From the NCBI GenBank assembly GCA_918026815.1, contig CAKJVC010000194.1, positions 1 to 16,529 on the forward strand: a stretch of 16,529 nucleotides of DNA, read 5' to 3'. Position 1 is the stretch's first letter. Every line of letters begins with the position of its first letter. The translations under genes were made by a program, and so were the position numbers. Positions 1 through 10,176 of the stretch are shown here, in pieces. This stretch comes from Chalara sp. BL73 (Eukaryota; Ascomycota; Leotiomycetes; Helotiales). The notes below the pieces were generated by a model. That model did no database searches. It saw only the letters and a list, made by a program, of their open reading frames with translations, and was not told where the DNA came from.

Positions 1-3000
1 ATTGTATCGCAGTACCGATGCGAACGTGTCGAAATAATCGATTCCATATATTTGCTCGTAGCCTTTACTACGAGACGTGCTTTGCGTCTTGCCAGATCAC
101 CTTTGTGATCGAATTTGTTCTTGAGTACCCATTTGCTCTTGATCACCTTTCTCCCGCCTGCAGGAGACTCTACTATCTTGTACGTGCCTGTACTTTTCAA
201 CGATTGTAGTTCTGAACGTATTGCTTTATGCCATACAGGAGCGTCCTCTTGCAAAGCTTGTTCAATAGTAATAAGCTCGAATGGAGCGGCAGGAACACCT
301 ACTGTAGCACCCTTTTCTAGCTGTACAGGTTTCTTCTCTGTTACTAACTGTACAATAGCGTCAAGGAACACAGTTTTGCGTGGTATCCTACCAGCTCTCG
401 TGCTGTATAGAACTACACGGCTGCCAGTTGCCGTATCGCCGGATAAGCCTATTTCAGCTCTATCTACAGCGTTCGTTGTGCTCAACAGACGGCTTCTGGA
501 GCGGCTCAACGAGCTTTGTCGGAGCTGATAGTAGAAGGAAGAGCCTGTTGCTCAGCTTGCCTTGTAGCTACTGTAGTGTGTGGAACTACTCTAGTATTCC
601 TTAGTGTTGTACGGCCTGTAAGCTGCTTTCTAGCTGGTACACTGCCCTTTGCAGGAGCTTGTATTATAGGGAGCCTTTGCTCATTTTCTTGACCTATTGG
701 CTCTTTTAGCTTGGGAAAATACTCTCAGTGAACTTAACATCAGCCGATATTATCTCTTTCTTGTATCTAGGTCAAGAAGCTTCCATAGCCTATTGCCTTT
801 CATTCCTATAAATATGTAATTGCCTTGCCGCAGCTTAGGGTCGAAAGTTGATAATTGCACTTTATAAGTTGCTTTCGGATAGGCTCTGCAGCCATACACT
901 CTCAATGCTTGTAAGTCAGGCTTTCGATCCTTGTACGCCTGATACGGGATCTCTGTTCTGTACTCTCCGTACGGTAACGCTGTTGAAGGTAGCCTGTTCA
1001 TAAGCCATACAGCATGCTCTGCTGCGTAATCCCAGGCTCTGTAGTGGTGCTTTGCGTGGTACGTTAAAAAACGTATCGTATTGCCTATTTTCCCCATTAT
1101 CCTCTCTGCTACGCCATTGAGAGAGTGCTTGTAGGCTGAAGAAGGCTCTAGCTGTATGCCTAGGTCTTTACAGTGCTCCTGGAACATAGCACCAAATTCT
1201 CCTGCTCCGTTGTCACTCCGTACGTAAACAACTTTCTCTCTTGATTCTAATTGTATTTCTTTCAGCAATTGCTTGAATGCTGGTACAGCTTCATCAGCTG
1301 ACTTGTTCTTCAGAAATGCTATCCAGACATAGCGTGTAGCGTCGTCAACGACTAGAAAGTAATATTTGTATCCGCGGAAGCTTAAAACTTTGATTCCTGA
1401 TATATCCGCGTGGATTCTCCTGGCCTTGACTTGTTGACGATTGTCAGTAGTTTTGCTGAATGATTCCTTCATACGACCTGTTAGGCATCCTCCACACGCA
1501 GTCTCTCCTATTACGGGTACGCTAGCTTTGTATTCGGTACTCCTACAACACAGGTCTCAAGCTTTTCTATGTCTTTGTGATTAGCATGGCCTATACGGAA
1601 GTGCCATAGCTCTCTAGTGCTAGTCAAAGGTTGAGCAGAGTTGAATTCATTTTCAGTTGATAGAACGTTTTCAGCTGGCTGATCCATGTAATACAGCCCA
1701 TTGATACACGTCCCCTTGAATACTACTCTTTTGTCGTGCTCACCGTAAGCCGTAAGAGTGCGTTTCTCTAGCAGTACAGATATGCTTTTGTCGTTCAGCA
1801 TAAAGGGTGATATTAGCTTGCCTTTTAGATCCGGAGTGTACCATACGTCCGTAAGGTGCATAATTCCATGATCTAGCGTTTGAATATTGACTTGGCCGTA
1901 GCCTGTAGCTTCTGTTGCAGAGCCATCAGCGATTCGTACTAGCTTGGGCGTTGCCCAGCGTTTGACTGATGCAAAATCATTGATGCTATTGCAAAAGTGC
2001 TTTGTAGCACCAGAATCTATTACCCATCCTTTGCCTAGGTTGGTAGCGTTGATTTGGGGATCATTTTTGTCACTGTCACCATATTTAGGCTCAGCAATAT
2101 AGGCATAAGTGTGTTGTATTCCTTCTGCGTCGACTACTATATTTGCCTGGCCTTCAGTATCTTCATTCCTGCTTTGGTGTTGATCTCTGGCCTTTTGTAT
2201 GCTCTACATTTAGCTTGATAATGGCCTTTCTGTCTGCAGAATAGGCACTGATCTTTCCCTACTCTTTCAGCAGGTGCTTCAGATGATTCTCTTTCCCCAC
2301 GGTTGTTGCGATCACCGCGATCACCGCGGCGGCTCCTTATCCTCGGCCCCGATTTCCTCTGCTTCTGCCTCTACCTCTGCTTCTACCTCTTGTAGTTGCT
2401 CGTGCGAGCGCTGCTGTAGCTGTAGCTGTAGCTGTTGAAAGTGGAGCAGGCAAAGCATTCTCGTATGATTCCAGCAAAGTCACAGTTCCGGCTAGGTCGC
2501 GTTTCGATTGTATTGCAAGTAGCCTAGCTTGTTGCCATGCCGAGTCTATCGGAAGGGATTGAAAGATTCTCGTTACTAGCTGATTGTCGGAGATTTGATT
2601 TTCGGTGTTGGCCAGCTTAGTACGATAATCTTCTAGCTTATAGACATAGATTCGAAGCTTTTTTCTGATTTAGGGTCCCATAACTCTTTATGGAATTGAT
2701 TCAGGAGGTTTTCTTGATATACAGAGTCGGAAACACGATCCTCAGTCATTAGCTTTTCCCACATGCCACGAGGATCTCTGGCTGTAACAAAAGGCTGATC
2801 CTGTTCAGGTACGCTGTGCCAACTGAACTGTTAATCAGTTGTATTGCTTTGAGCAAGCGTTGTTGATAATCTTGATAGGCGTTTCGACCGGGTGCTGGCT
2901 CCTCTTCTTCTCCATTGACTATATTCCATGCTCCGGCAACTATAAGGGCGGTTTTACACGTTTGCTCCCAGGTAGTAAACGTATCCCCTGTAAGAACGTG

Positions 3001-3114
3001 GATCTTGCCATACTTAAAGTTGTAGAACTCAGCGTCGACAGAGGGGTTGGTAGAGGGTGCTTGCTGTGCGGAAGACATGCTGGCGGTTGTTTGTGGTGCG
3101 CTGGCCGGGCTCAT
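1..3114 (-). pseudogene. Copia gag-pol polyprotein, frameshifted and 3'-truncated
   Basis: Gag starts at the ATG at 3114 with an S/T/A/P-rich leader and a Copia-type gag core (TTWEQTCKTALIVAGAWNIV). It is broken near 2810 and again near 2655, where the core resumes in another frame (LANTENQISDNQLVTRIFQ). An R/G-rich tail precedes a CX2CX4HX4C zinc knuckle (CLFCRQKGHYQAKC) near 2215-2260, again after a frame change. The protease motif DSGATKH is near 2010, in frame with the GAG-pre-integrase segment (LWHFRIGHANH) that ends in a stop at 1511. The integrase core (1472-750) keeps D23, D87 and E123 of its own frame, a DD35E spacing, with RSDNGAGEF and NGVAERIMGK. It hits a stop at 750, and further breaks follow near 707. 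The window starts inside reverse transcriptase, seen as KARLVVK and YEQIYGIDYFDTFASV in two frames. Single-base indels, not C-to-T changes, cause most breaks. Confidence 0.9.
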
Positions 3115-3118
3115 AACC
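3104..3118 (-). promoter_or_regulatory. Copia primer-binding site matching the initiator tRNA-Met anticodon arm
   Basis: The minus strand reads GGTTATGAGCCCGGC immediately after the LTR's terminal CA. Its complement, GCCGGGCTCATAACC, matches the anticodon stem-loop of eukaryotic initiator tRNA-Met (CAU anticodon inside GGGCUCAUAACC). Copia elements are known to prime with an internal half-tRNA of initiator Met instead of the tRNA 3' end. The gag start codon (3114-3112) lies inside this site, so primer binding and translation start overlap. Confidence 0.75.
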
Positions 3119-3301
3119 TGTCAGAAATAGGGTCTATTGCACAGGGAATCAATTAGAGGATCTGCAGAGGTATCACGGTGATTGAATAACGGGCTTGTTG
3201 GAGCGTTCAGTGGTGATGATATTCTCTACAACGCAGAGCAGTAAATGAGGGGAAGACATGCTCTAGCTCCTTGGCCTACTTACGTAAGCCGATTCCTGAC
3301 A
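3119..3301 (-). repeat. Copia 5' long terminal repeat (183 bp)
   Basis: The segment begins TGTCAG and ends CTGACA, a perfect 6-bp terminal inverted repeat with the TG...CA ends typical of LTRs. Its inner edge directly abuts a primer-binding site, and gag starts five bases further in, which fixes its position. It is short for an LTR. The second LTR is outside the window, so identity between the two, and hence insertion age, cannot be judged. The outer six bases (CTGACA) were copied into the target duplication of the neighbouring MULE. Confidence 0.85.
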
Positions 3302-3304
3302 TAG

Positions 3305-3454
3305 GGGTTTCAATACGTTTACCACCCTGGTAGGTTTATAATTTTGGCTTAGGTAAGCTCTCAAAACCTACCACCCCCCTGCCACCCCACCAAAAATGAT
3401 CGCGCGTCGCGTTCTGCATCCATTTGCACTGTAACTTTGCCTGCAATTGATGCA
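3305..3454. repeat. MULE left terminal inverted repeat (150 bp)
   Basis: This arm is identical over all 150 bases to the reverse complement of 6560-6709; the match stops at the next base on the inner side. It contains a C-rich run near 3367-3391 that is G-rich on the other strand, and a CG-dense stretch (GATCGCGCGTCGCG). The presence of unmutated CpG and CpA sites indicates little or no RIP in this arm. Confidence 0.96.
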
Positions 3455-3634
3455 CGCTGGACTTAATTGCATTGTAATAATCAATTTTATAGAATGTACC
3501 GCTCCGAATCTCGTGCATGCTCTTCCTCAATTCTACCCCATACTTCTTTACGCTTGTTTTCCGTGTGCTTGTTGCTATTTCTTACAAACTCCGATTCTAG
3601 CTTATTATACTCGTCCTCTTCTTTCTTTTCTTCA

Positions 3635-6533
3635 TTATCTAGCCATACTATAATTTCTTCCAGAAGTCCAATTAGCCTGATTTGCTATAATATTACCCAT
3701 AAGGTCGCGTCGTTCTTTAGGCATGTAAAATAGTTGTTCTTTTAAGACTTTTGGTCGCGGAGTAGACCATTTCCTGGCCTTGCGGTACTCTGTTAGTCGT
3801 ACAGTAGAATGCTGAGCTAGCCAGGCTGCTTTTTCAGCTAAATAGGCTTGCATTAAAACCTCTGGCCTGTCTGGGGATAGCTGTTTAAGCACAGTAGACA
3901 CTGTAGACGCTGTAGACGCTGTAAATACAGGAGAAGCTACAATTATAGTGGACTCTATAGGCTCTGCAAGTACGGGAAACGCTACAGTTATCATGGATTC
4001 TGTAGGCTCTGTAAGCACAGGAAATGCCACAGTTATCGTAGATTCTGTAAGCTCTGTAAGCACAGGAGATGCCACAGGCATAGTCGACGCTGTAGGCTCT
4101 GTAAAGACAGGAGATGCCACAGGCATGGTGGATGCTGTAGGCGCTGTAAAGACAGGAGATGCCACAGGCATGGTGGATGCTGTAAGCGCTGTAAGGACAG
4201 GAGATGCTACAGGCATGGTGGACGCTGTATGCTCTGTAAGCACAGGGGATGCTACAGGCATGGTGGACGCTGTAAGCGCTGTAAGCACAGGGGATGCTAC
4301 AGGCATGGTGGACGCTGTAAGCGCTGTAAGCACAGACGATGCTACAGGCATGTTGGACGCTGTAAGCGCTGTAAAGACAGGAGATGCCACAGGCATAGTC
4401 GACGCTGTAAGCGCTGTAAGCATAGGGGATGCTACAGGCATGGTGGACGCTGTAGGCGCTGTAAGCACAGGGGATGCTACAGGCATGTTGGGCGCTGTAG
4501 GCGCTGTAAGCGCTAGTGGCTGCCTTGCTTCTATGTCTATATCAAGAAGAATTTGATTTTGTTTGGCAATTGATGCTTGTAGCTTTATTGGACAGTTAGA
4601 GCTGTTCATTGTATGCCCTTTCCTATGGCATGCTGAACATTTAGGAGGCTGCTTTACGAGTAGCTTTTCACTCGTAGAAAGAATACGGCCCGTACGAGCT
4701 ATTCGCAAGTTAGCTGTATTTTGTTTACCGGCTCGCAGTGGGTCAAGAAGTGGCTGTAAAGTACTTCGACGGTCCCAGTACCAGTGCTCGTGAAAGTCTG
4801 ACGGAATAAGGCCACCTGTAGACTTTTTTATATCACATATATGTGCACAAGGTAAGCCCATTGACCGTGTAAAGCTACTTGTGCAAGGCTGTAAAGGCAA
4901 AGAAACAAGCTTTAAATGTCGTTGTACAAGTCGTAATGCATGCCAAGTAATAACTCCTAAACAACCCTGAAATAGCTTTTTGTCTATATCTATAGGTATA
5001 CGGTCTTGTTGTATAGTTGTACGGTTAAATACAGCTGTAATTTGATTAATTACTGCTGCTTCAATATGTAGCCATGACGAATATAAGTCTCCTTTACTTT
5101 TTTTTGCCTCCAAGGTAACGCTTAATATAAGCGTGAGCACCTTCAGCTCGAGAAGTAACTCGTATTCCAAAGTGTAAGTATTGGCTTGTCCAAGCTTCAA
5201 CAAGACGCTCTTTTTGACCTTTTTTTAGCCACTCATTTTGCAAGTACGTTACACATTGCTGAGTTTTAGGTGTTGAGTATTGAATTTGAAATTCAAGCCA
5301 GTGCTTATCAAATTCCTCAATTGTACGTGCTTGAATAACTGTACGCCAAGCAGCTTCAAATGCGGGCCAGTTTTCGTCCCCAACTATTTTTTTACACTTG
5401 GCAAAAACACATTGATTAACGTGCCAAATACAAAGTGGTGTAGGAGCGTACGGAAACACTTCTTCTGAAGCATTTTTTTGAGCTTAGTCACCGTCCATAA
5501 CTACAACTGCAGGCTTGATTCCAAGCTCTTGGAAACAACGAAATGCCCATACAAAGTCTTGTTGTGTTTCGCCCGGAAGAAAGCAAAAACCAATTGAAAA
5601 AGTCATTCCCGAGCTTGTAATACCTGTAAAATTTTAGCTATATAATCGTACGACACAATAAAGCTTTACTTACCAATCATATGAAGAAGTGGCATATCAA
5701 ACTTATTAGTTTTATATGTATTATCAACTAATACAACATCTTGATTAGCTTGTGCAAGCTGAATAGATTGTGGATATGCAATAAAAAGATGGCGAGTTTG
5801 ATTTTGATGCGTAATATTGATTTTGAAGTGAGTATTATTGTTCTTCAAATGTTGAATTAAAGCGTCATTTGCGGAAAGTCCATGCTTTTGCTCTCTTTTA
5901 AAAGAAGCATTTAAGTTGTATATATCATACGGTTGAAGTGGAATAGTAGTCATTTCGCGAAGGTACGTAATTGCTTGGCCTGGCTTAATTCCTACAAATA
6001 TATTAACCTTTTGTTTTTAAAAAGTATTATATAGTATTAAACTTACCTGCATTGTGTAAAGATTTAGCCTGATTTATTTCTGCTTGTGCTAGTTTTCGGT
6101 GTGCTGGATGAGAGCTAATTGATTGACTTGGGGGGTGATTATGTGTACTGTATTCTTTGCCAGGCCTATAGCGAAGCTCCCATTGTGTATCTATTTGTTC
6201 ACGGGCTATTATTGAGAACTGACAGCCTGTTTTTCGAGTAGCTGTACGGCGTTTGCGGTCTTGTAAGCTATTTTGCGAATGGTTTTCGGGCGGTGCTGGC
6301 CCAGCACGGTCACAACTATATAAGATCCTAGTAAGTGCACTGTTGCCTTTTTTTGTAGACCGCTCTATACGAAAAGCATAATAGTGCTGTGCTGCCCAAG
6401 CTTGAATTGAAGCATATAGCTCTTCTTTAGAGCTGTACGTAGCTTCCGGGGGCAGTGGCATAGATATAGAAGGTGTAGTGGGCAATTGCGATATTGGCAA
6501 AGGCTGCGGCGACAGTGAAAGTCGAATATCCAT
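3635..6533 (-). pseudogene. MULE transposase with FAR1 DNA-binding domain (one stop, one frameshift)
   Basis: This is the cut-and-paste transposase of the surrounding element. Exons are 6533-6047, 5991-5674 and 5623-3635. Introns of 55 and 50 bp have GTAAGT donors and TAG/CAG acceptors. Exon 1 carries a FAR1/WRKY-GCM1-like zinc domain (KTGCQFSI ... HNHPPS). The catalytic triad is visible: D in LVDNTYKTNKFD (end of exon 2), D in VVMDGD (exon 3), then CIWHVNQ, and E in TSRAEGAHAYIKRYL. A SWIM-like GLPCAHIC and a zinc knuckle (CSACHRKGH) follow, then 13 copies of a 15-residue Thr/Ala/Pro/Ser repeat and a basic tail. Two lesions are seen. A TAA at 5486-5484 follows MDGD, where CAA (Gln) would fit the family, a single C-to-T change. 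An eight-base A tract at 5098-5105 puts downstream sequence in the +1 frame; with seven bases the exons sum to exactly 931 codons including the stop. Either lesion could be real decay or a sequence error. Confidence 0.9.
3902..4486 (-). repeat. 45-bp coding minisatellite, 13 units, inside the MULE transposase gene
   Basis: Thirteen in-frame 45-bp units encode the 15-residue consensus MPVASPVLTALTAST, with a partial unit on the N-terminal side to about 4510. Units near the N-terminal end are most alike. The last three diverge (ITVAFPVLTEPTESM, IIVASPVFTASTAST), a common pattern when central units are homogenised by slippage or unequal exchange. The segment has no Cys or aromatic core residues apart from scattered Phe, and is probably a flexible mucin-like spacer between the zinc knuckle and the basic C-terminus. 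Because 45 is a multiple of three and the unit has no stop in several frames, the opposite strand also shows a long spurious open frame. Confidence 0.92.
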
Positions 6534-6559
6534 TGTTGTAATGTAATTGCGTCTGGTGA

Positions 6560-6709
6560 TGCATCAATTGCAGGCAAAGTTACAGTGCAAATGGATGCAG
6601 AACGCGACGCGCGATCATTTTTGGTGGGGTGGCAGGGGGGTGGTAGGTTTTGAGAGCTTACCTAAGCCAAAATTATAAACCTACCAGGGTGGTAAACGTA
6701 TTGAAACCC
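6560..6709. repeat. MULE right terminal inverted repeat (150 bp), promoter side
   Basis: This arm is the perfect reverse complement of 3305-3454. The transposase ATG lies at 6533, only 26 bases inside its inner edge, so the core promoter and most of the 5' leader must lie within this arm. That is usual for MULEs, whose inverted repeats carry both transposase-binding and promoter functions. No clear TATA box is recognised. Confidence 0.96.
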
Positions 6710-6718
6710 CTGACATAG

Positions 6719-7503
6719 GACCTCGATCCCACAATTCCCGTGATCCGATGCATCACGTGAAAACTATTTACATGCATTCCAACGATATCCTTGTCATGTC
6801 GCTACGTGACATTTACATAATGGAGTAAGAAATTGATCTTTCAGTCAATTCAAATGCTTTTTTGGCCTGCCAGCACAGTGGTAAAACTTACCCCAATCAT
6901 GAACATCACAATCCTGTCCTTAGCTCTGTTTTAGCACTTGCATCCATAATTTATCATGTCCTTCCTGTTCCGGCTCTAAGATTACCAGCCTAATAATTTA
7001 TGACCAGCCATCCTGGTTTGTCAGGGGCCACCCAATGAACTGGCAAGAAAGACGATTACGACCAAAGCATCATATGCTGCTTAGATATTAGGAAAGCCAA
7101 GACTTCCGATTGCATCCACTCCTTACAGCTCTACCCATTACACGAGTTTTTATAGCCCCATTATGATGGGCAGTCACCAATTCCTATTCTACAATATCCC
7201 ACATAATATTCCGCGATTATCCTCGTGGCCAGATCGGTGTATGGGTTGCATACTTACCATACAAGGAAAGCTCTGTATTCCGTAGCTGTAATCCACTCCC
7301 TTCTGCTCCCGGCAGCTACCACGCCATACCTATCATTTAAATACTTCGAACTACCCAGTCTACTGAAAGACCAAGGTTCCTCTCACTTTTGGATTCTCTT
7401 TATCTCCTTCTATCGTCCCCATACCAAGGATAGCTTGCAACACTTTTAATTTATTTTGGAGCTGACGTCTGACCTTCAAGATATTAAGTTCTGGTCATCG
7501 AAA
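6719..7503. other. Upstream region of the polyketide synthase gene
   Basis: This 785-bp stretch lies between the MULE's right target duplication and the ATG of the type III polyketide synthase. No conserved protein or RNA gene is recognised. Possible promoter features are an E-box-like CACGTG at 6754-6759, a TATA-like TTTAAATA at 7336-7343 and a pyrimidine-rich tract around 7390-7420. All three are weak evidence alone. It is host sequence that originally adjoined the Copia LTR before the MULE came in. Confidence 0.4.
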
Positions 7504-8897
7504 ATGCCGCTTTCAAAGACTAGAGAAAACTCGACAAGAAACCAATTCGAGGATCTCAACCTCTCTATTATTGGTTTGGGAACGGAATACCCGCCATATC
7601 TCCTTGAGTCTTCAGCATTGAACGTGCTCTCCAAGCGGCATTATCCGGAGTCTCCAGCGTTAGTTTCGCTCCTCTCTCCTTTTCTTCGCCTTCTAAGATC
7701 TTGCGAATAGGATGAGTAAAGTCCTCATGATAAACAATTACACCGGAATAGACACACGCTCCGCCATAGGGCCAGTAGACCATGCGCTAGTTAATCTAGA
7801 TCGAGCTCCAACTATTGATGATCTCAGCAAGCTGTTTCTGGTAGATGGAGTTGAACTAGCCGTAACAGCTGCTCGAAAGGCCCTCAACGAAGCCCAACTC
7901 TCTCCTTCGGATATCACACACATTGTATCTACAACATGTACAAATAGTGCAAACCCGGGATTTGACCATTACGTATGCAAGCAACTAGGAATTGTACAGC
8001 CGGTTGAGAAGGTGCTTCTACACGGTATCGGATGCAGTGGTGGCTTAGCAAGCTTACGCACTGCAGCGAATTTGGCTCTTGGAAGCAGTTTCAGGAACCG
8101 GAAGGCGACAGTGCTAATTGTTGCACTAGAGATTTGCAGTTTACTCGTACGGAGTGAGCTAGATAGTATACACGAGCGGCAGGAGACACGAATTGGCGTT
8201 ACACTGTTTAGCGATTGTGCCAGTTCACTTATCCTATCTAACGGCCTTGGTCTCGAGGGTAGAGAACATATCTATGACTTAATTGGCTGGGACCACGGTC
8301 TGATCCCCGACACAGATGAGGACTTGGGTTTTACAGTTGATCCGTTAGGTTAGTATTCCAGCCTCGTACTTGGTCCATTTCATCCATGGCTTATTGGTAT
8401 GCCCCATAGGCTGGAAAGTCGTGCTTTCTCTACGGGTTCCCAAACTCGCCTCCGCAGCTGTCGGACCGACCTTTGAAAATCTACTTAGGACCTTCCCGCA
8501 TCTACCTGCTAAATATAAAAAAGCTAGTGACTTTGATTGGGCACTACATCCCGGCGGAGCCAATATTTTGTCTGGAGTTGAGCGGGCAATGAACCTAACG
8601 CCAGAACACATGCGTGCCAGCTATGACACATACATTAATCATGGGAACTCTTCTTCTGCAACAATTTTTTCAGTGCTGGATAGGCTAAGAGACAGGGACA
8701 TGGATAATCTAGCCCCAGATGGTGATGTAAAAGACTTCGTCGTAGGTTGTGCTTTCGGTCCTGGGATTTCAATTGAGATGTGTATGCTGAAGAGGAACCT
8801 GAGCTATGTGAAAAGGAAATGTGTTACGAACGTACTTAGGGAAGGTACGCCACCTGACACGGAGGATGAGAGCAGTACGGGCGAGGATAAAATCTAA
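7504..8897 (+). CDS. Type III polyketide synthase (chalcone/stilbene synthase superfamily), three exons
   Basis: The predicted enzyme condenses a CoA-linked starter with malonyl-CoA units on an active-site Cys. Fungal members make alkylpyrones, alkylresorcinols or resorcylic acids. Exons are 7504-7658, 7711-8348 and 8410-8897, giving 426 residues, normal for the family. Introns of 52 and 61 bp have GTTAGT donors and TAG acceptors, and joining them restores the family strings YPESPA...TGIDTRS and VDPLGWKVVLS. The Cys-His-Asn triad is complete: Cys160 in GIGCSGG, His311 in ALHPGG, Asn344 in NHGNSSSAT. The His-Asn spacing of 33 equals that of plant chalcone synthase. The C-terminal CoA/cyclisation loop GCAFGPG is present, followed by an acidic tail. 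The start is the ATG in a good context (CGAAAATGCC); an in-frame TTG at 7456 is not needed. It converges with the Zn2Cys6 gene downstream. The product cannot be told from sequence. Confidence 0.93.
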
Positions 8898-10176
8898 CTC
8901 AATATCTCTTTAAATCATGGGACGGCAATAGAGAGAGTTCGAGCGATATTCATGTAATCTGTTAGGCACGCGAATGAATAGAGCATATTACGGATGAAAG
9001 GTGAAGAACTAGGCATAGATAAATCCGTCATGAAACTCCGCCTCTGCACTAACTGATAATGATTTACGTACCCCCCTGGTACTATCCTCTTCAATCTTTG
9101 GTTTGTCCAGCAATCGTCGTCGATGAGCTTCGCCATGATTGTCTCTCGATTTGGAGTTACACTACCTTACAACTTCTTACTATTGGGAAACAGACTCTAC
9201 TTGGTCTTCATGTTCACGCTCTTTGTCCCACTTAGCACTATACTTAGAGCGGGGCTGGATATCATGTAGGTGACTGTGAGGGAGGATTTTTGGCAAGAAA
9301 TATATCAGCGTTGCTCGTTAGGCACTACTCAACAGTGAAATTTCAAAGTAAGGGATAATATTTTTAGAGGATGTTGTACTTCATGAAACTATTCTTGCCG
9401 TCTTAGGATAAAGTGTCACCCTGCAGGAACAGGCCAGGGAACGTGTTCACCTCGGCTCCTGAATGGCGGTATGGTTTACGTTTGTGCAGTGTGGTAGGGC
9501 TGAGAATTTATCAGCATTTTTGGTGCCCACCTTTCAAAGACTAAACTCAATCATAACAGCCGATTTTGAGGGTCAGGCTCTATTTTATGTGACGCAAAAG
9601 TTTTTAAATATGTTGCGCATGGACCTAGAGAGTCAAATTGGATTTAATCATAGCCGTATTCGAGTTTAATTATCTGGCCGAAAATCATGATTCCCGGGTC
9701 ATGCCAAGATGCATAAAAGTCAGATGCCGTAATCGTATTTAGAGAGTCTTGATTGGCCAACCACTTTAACCTAGAATTGGTAAGAGCGGAACGCATCACG
9801 GCCCAGTTCACGATGTGGGGCTAGGGCACCTTGGTAGAGAGAAGTGTTAATTAGTATAATTGTAATACCTACGCCATGGGCTCAGAGGACACGCTGCAGC
9901 CACGAGGATTTTGGTAAGCTAGCGCTGTCGAATCGGCGAGCGCTTCTACCCATCTGTGAGCAATGTAGAAAGCTGTGGCAGATACGAGGGGATATCCCTT
10001 ATTTGCGACGCTTTTAAACTCCTGTTAGGGCCTAAACCTTGTGGGGATATGGTGCTCAGGCTTTCTGGGGAAACAGGTTGTATTGTTTAGACTTTCCGTA
10101 TCAATGTACCTAACTGCTGGCTTGCTAGTTTAAGCTATATATCGACAGGATATCTGCAAATTGTAGAGTATGGATC
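8898..10176. other. Spacer between two convergent genes; no gene recognised
   Basis: This 1.28-kb stretch separates the 3' ends of the polyketide synthase and regulator genes, so it should hold both polyadenylation regions. Short open frames exist (8915-9136 minus, 9463-9669 plus) but show no recognisable motif, no convincing splice partners and no family resemblance. No terminal repeats or target duplications are seen. Confidence 0.5.

Larger units (their letters stand above)
1..3301 (-). mobile_element. Ty1/Copia LTR retrotransposon, 5' part, truncated by the window edge
   Basis: Read on the minus strand, the order is LTR (3301-3119), primer-binding site, gag, zinc knuckle, protease, GAG-pre-integrase, integrase, then the opening of a Copia-type reverse transcriptase running off at position 1. 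Integrase before reverse transcriptase is the Copia order, as opposed to Gypsy. The rest of reverse transcriptase, RNase H and the 3' LTR would lie left of the window. Reading frames are interrupted in at least six places, so this copy is non-autonomous. A MULE transposon has inserted exactly at the outer edge of its 5' LTR. After removing the MULE and one copy of its target duplication, host sequence resumes next to the LTR at 6716 (TAGGA...), the likely 5-bp Copia target duplication. The partner copy is outside the window. Confidence 0.93.
3305..6709 (-). mobile_element. Mutator-like (MULE) DNA transposon, near-intact autonomous form
   Basis: The 3405-bp element has perfect 150-bp terminal inverted repeats (3305-3454 and 6560-6709) starting GGGTTTCAATACG. 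It is flanked by the 9-bp direct repeat CTGACATAG (3296-3304 and 6710-6718). Because the ends are G/C-symmetrical, the duplication could also be read as 7 to 11 bp; 9 bp is the usual MULE size. It encodes one FAR1/MULE transposase on the minus strand. Identical 150-bp ends argue for recent transposition, yet the transposase has one stop codon and one frameshift. The target duplication contains the last six bases of the Copia LTR, so this element arrived after Copia. Confidence 0.95.

Noticed and set aside
3902..4486. CRISPR-like array
   Set aside because: The units are contiguous 45-bp coding repeats with no unique spacers, inside a eukaryotic transposase gene.
3948..4556. 202-codon open frame on the plus strand with a repeated ST/GDATG pattern
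   Set aside because: It is the antisense shadow of the 45-bp minisatellite in the minus-strand transposase, which has zinc-finger context and family homology on both sides.
5094..5110. Programmed -1 frameshift at the A tract (A AAA AAG heptamer just before TAA)
   Set aside because: The downstream transposase frame is +1 relative to the upstream frame, so a -1 slip would not enter it. A one-base A-tract insertion explains the data better.
7225..7449. 74-codon open frame upstream of the polyketide synthase
   Set aside because: No family features; more likely promoter and leader sequence.
7456..7503. Extended N-terminus of the polyketide synthase from a TTG
   Set aside because: Nuclear fungal genes use ATG. 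The ATG at 7504 has a good context and the family homology begins well after it.
8915..9136. 73-codon open frame on the minus strand
   Set aside because: No recognisable motif or splice partner; length is within chance expectation for a 1.3-kb spacer.
9463..9669. 68-codon open frame on the plus strand
   Set aside because: No motif, no homology recognised and no supporting promoter or splice context.
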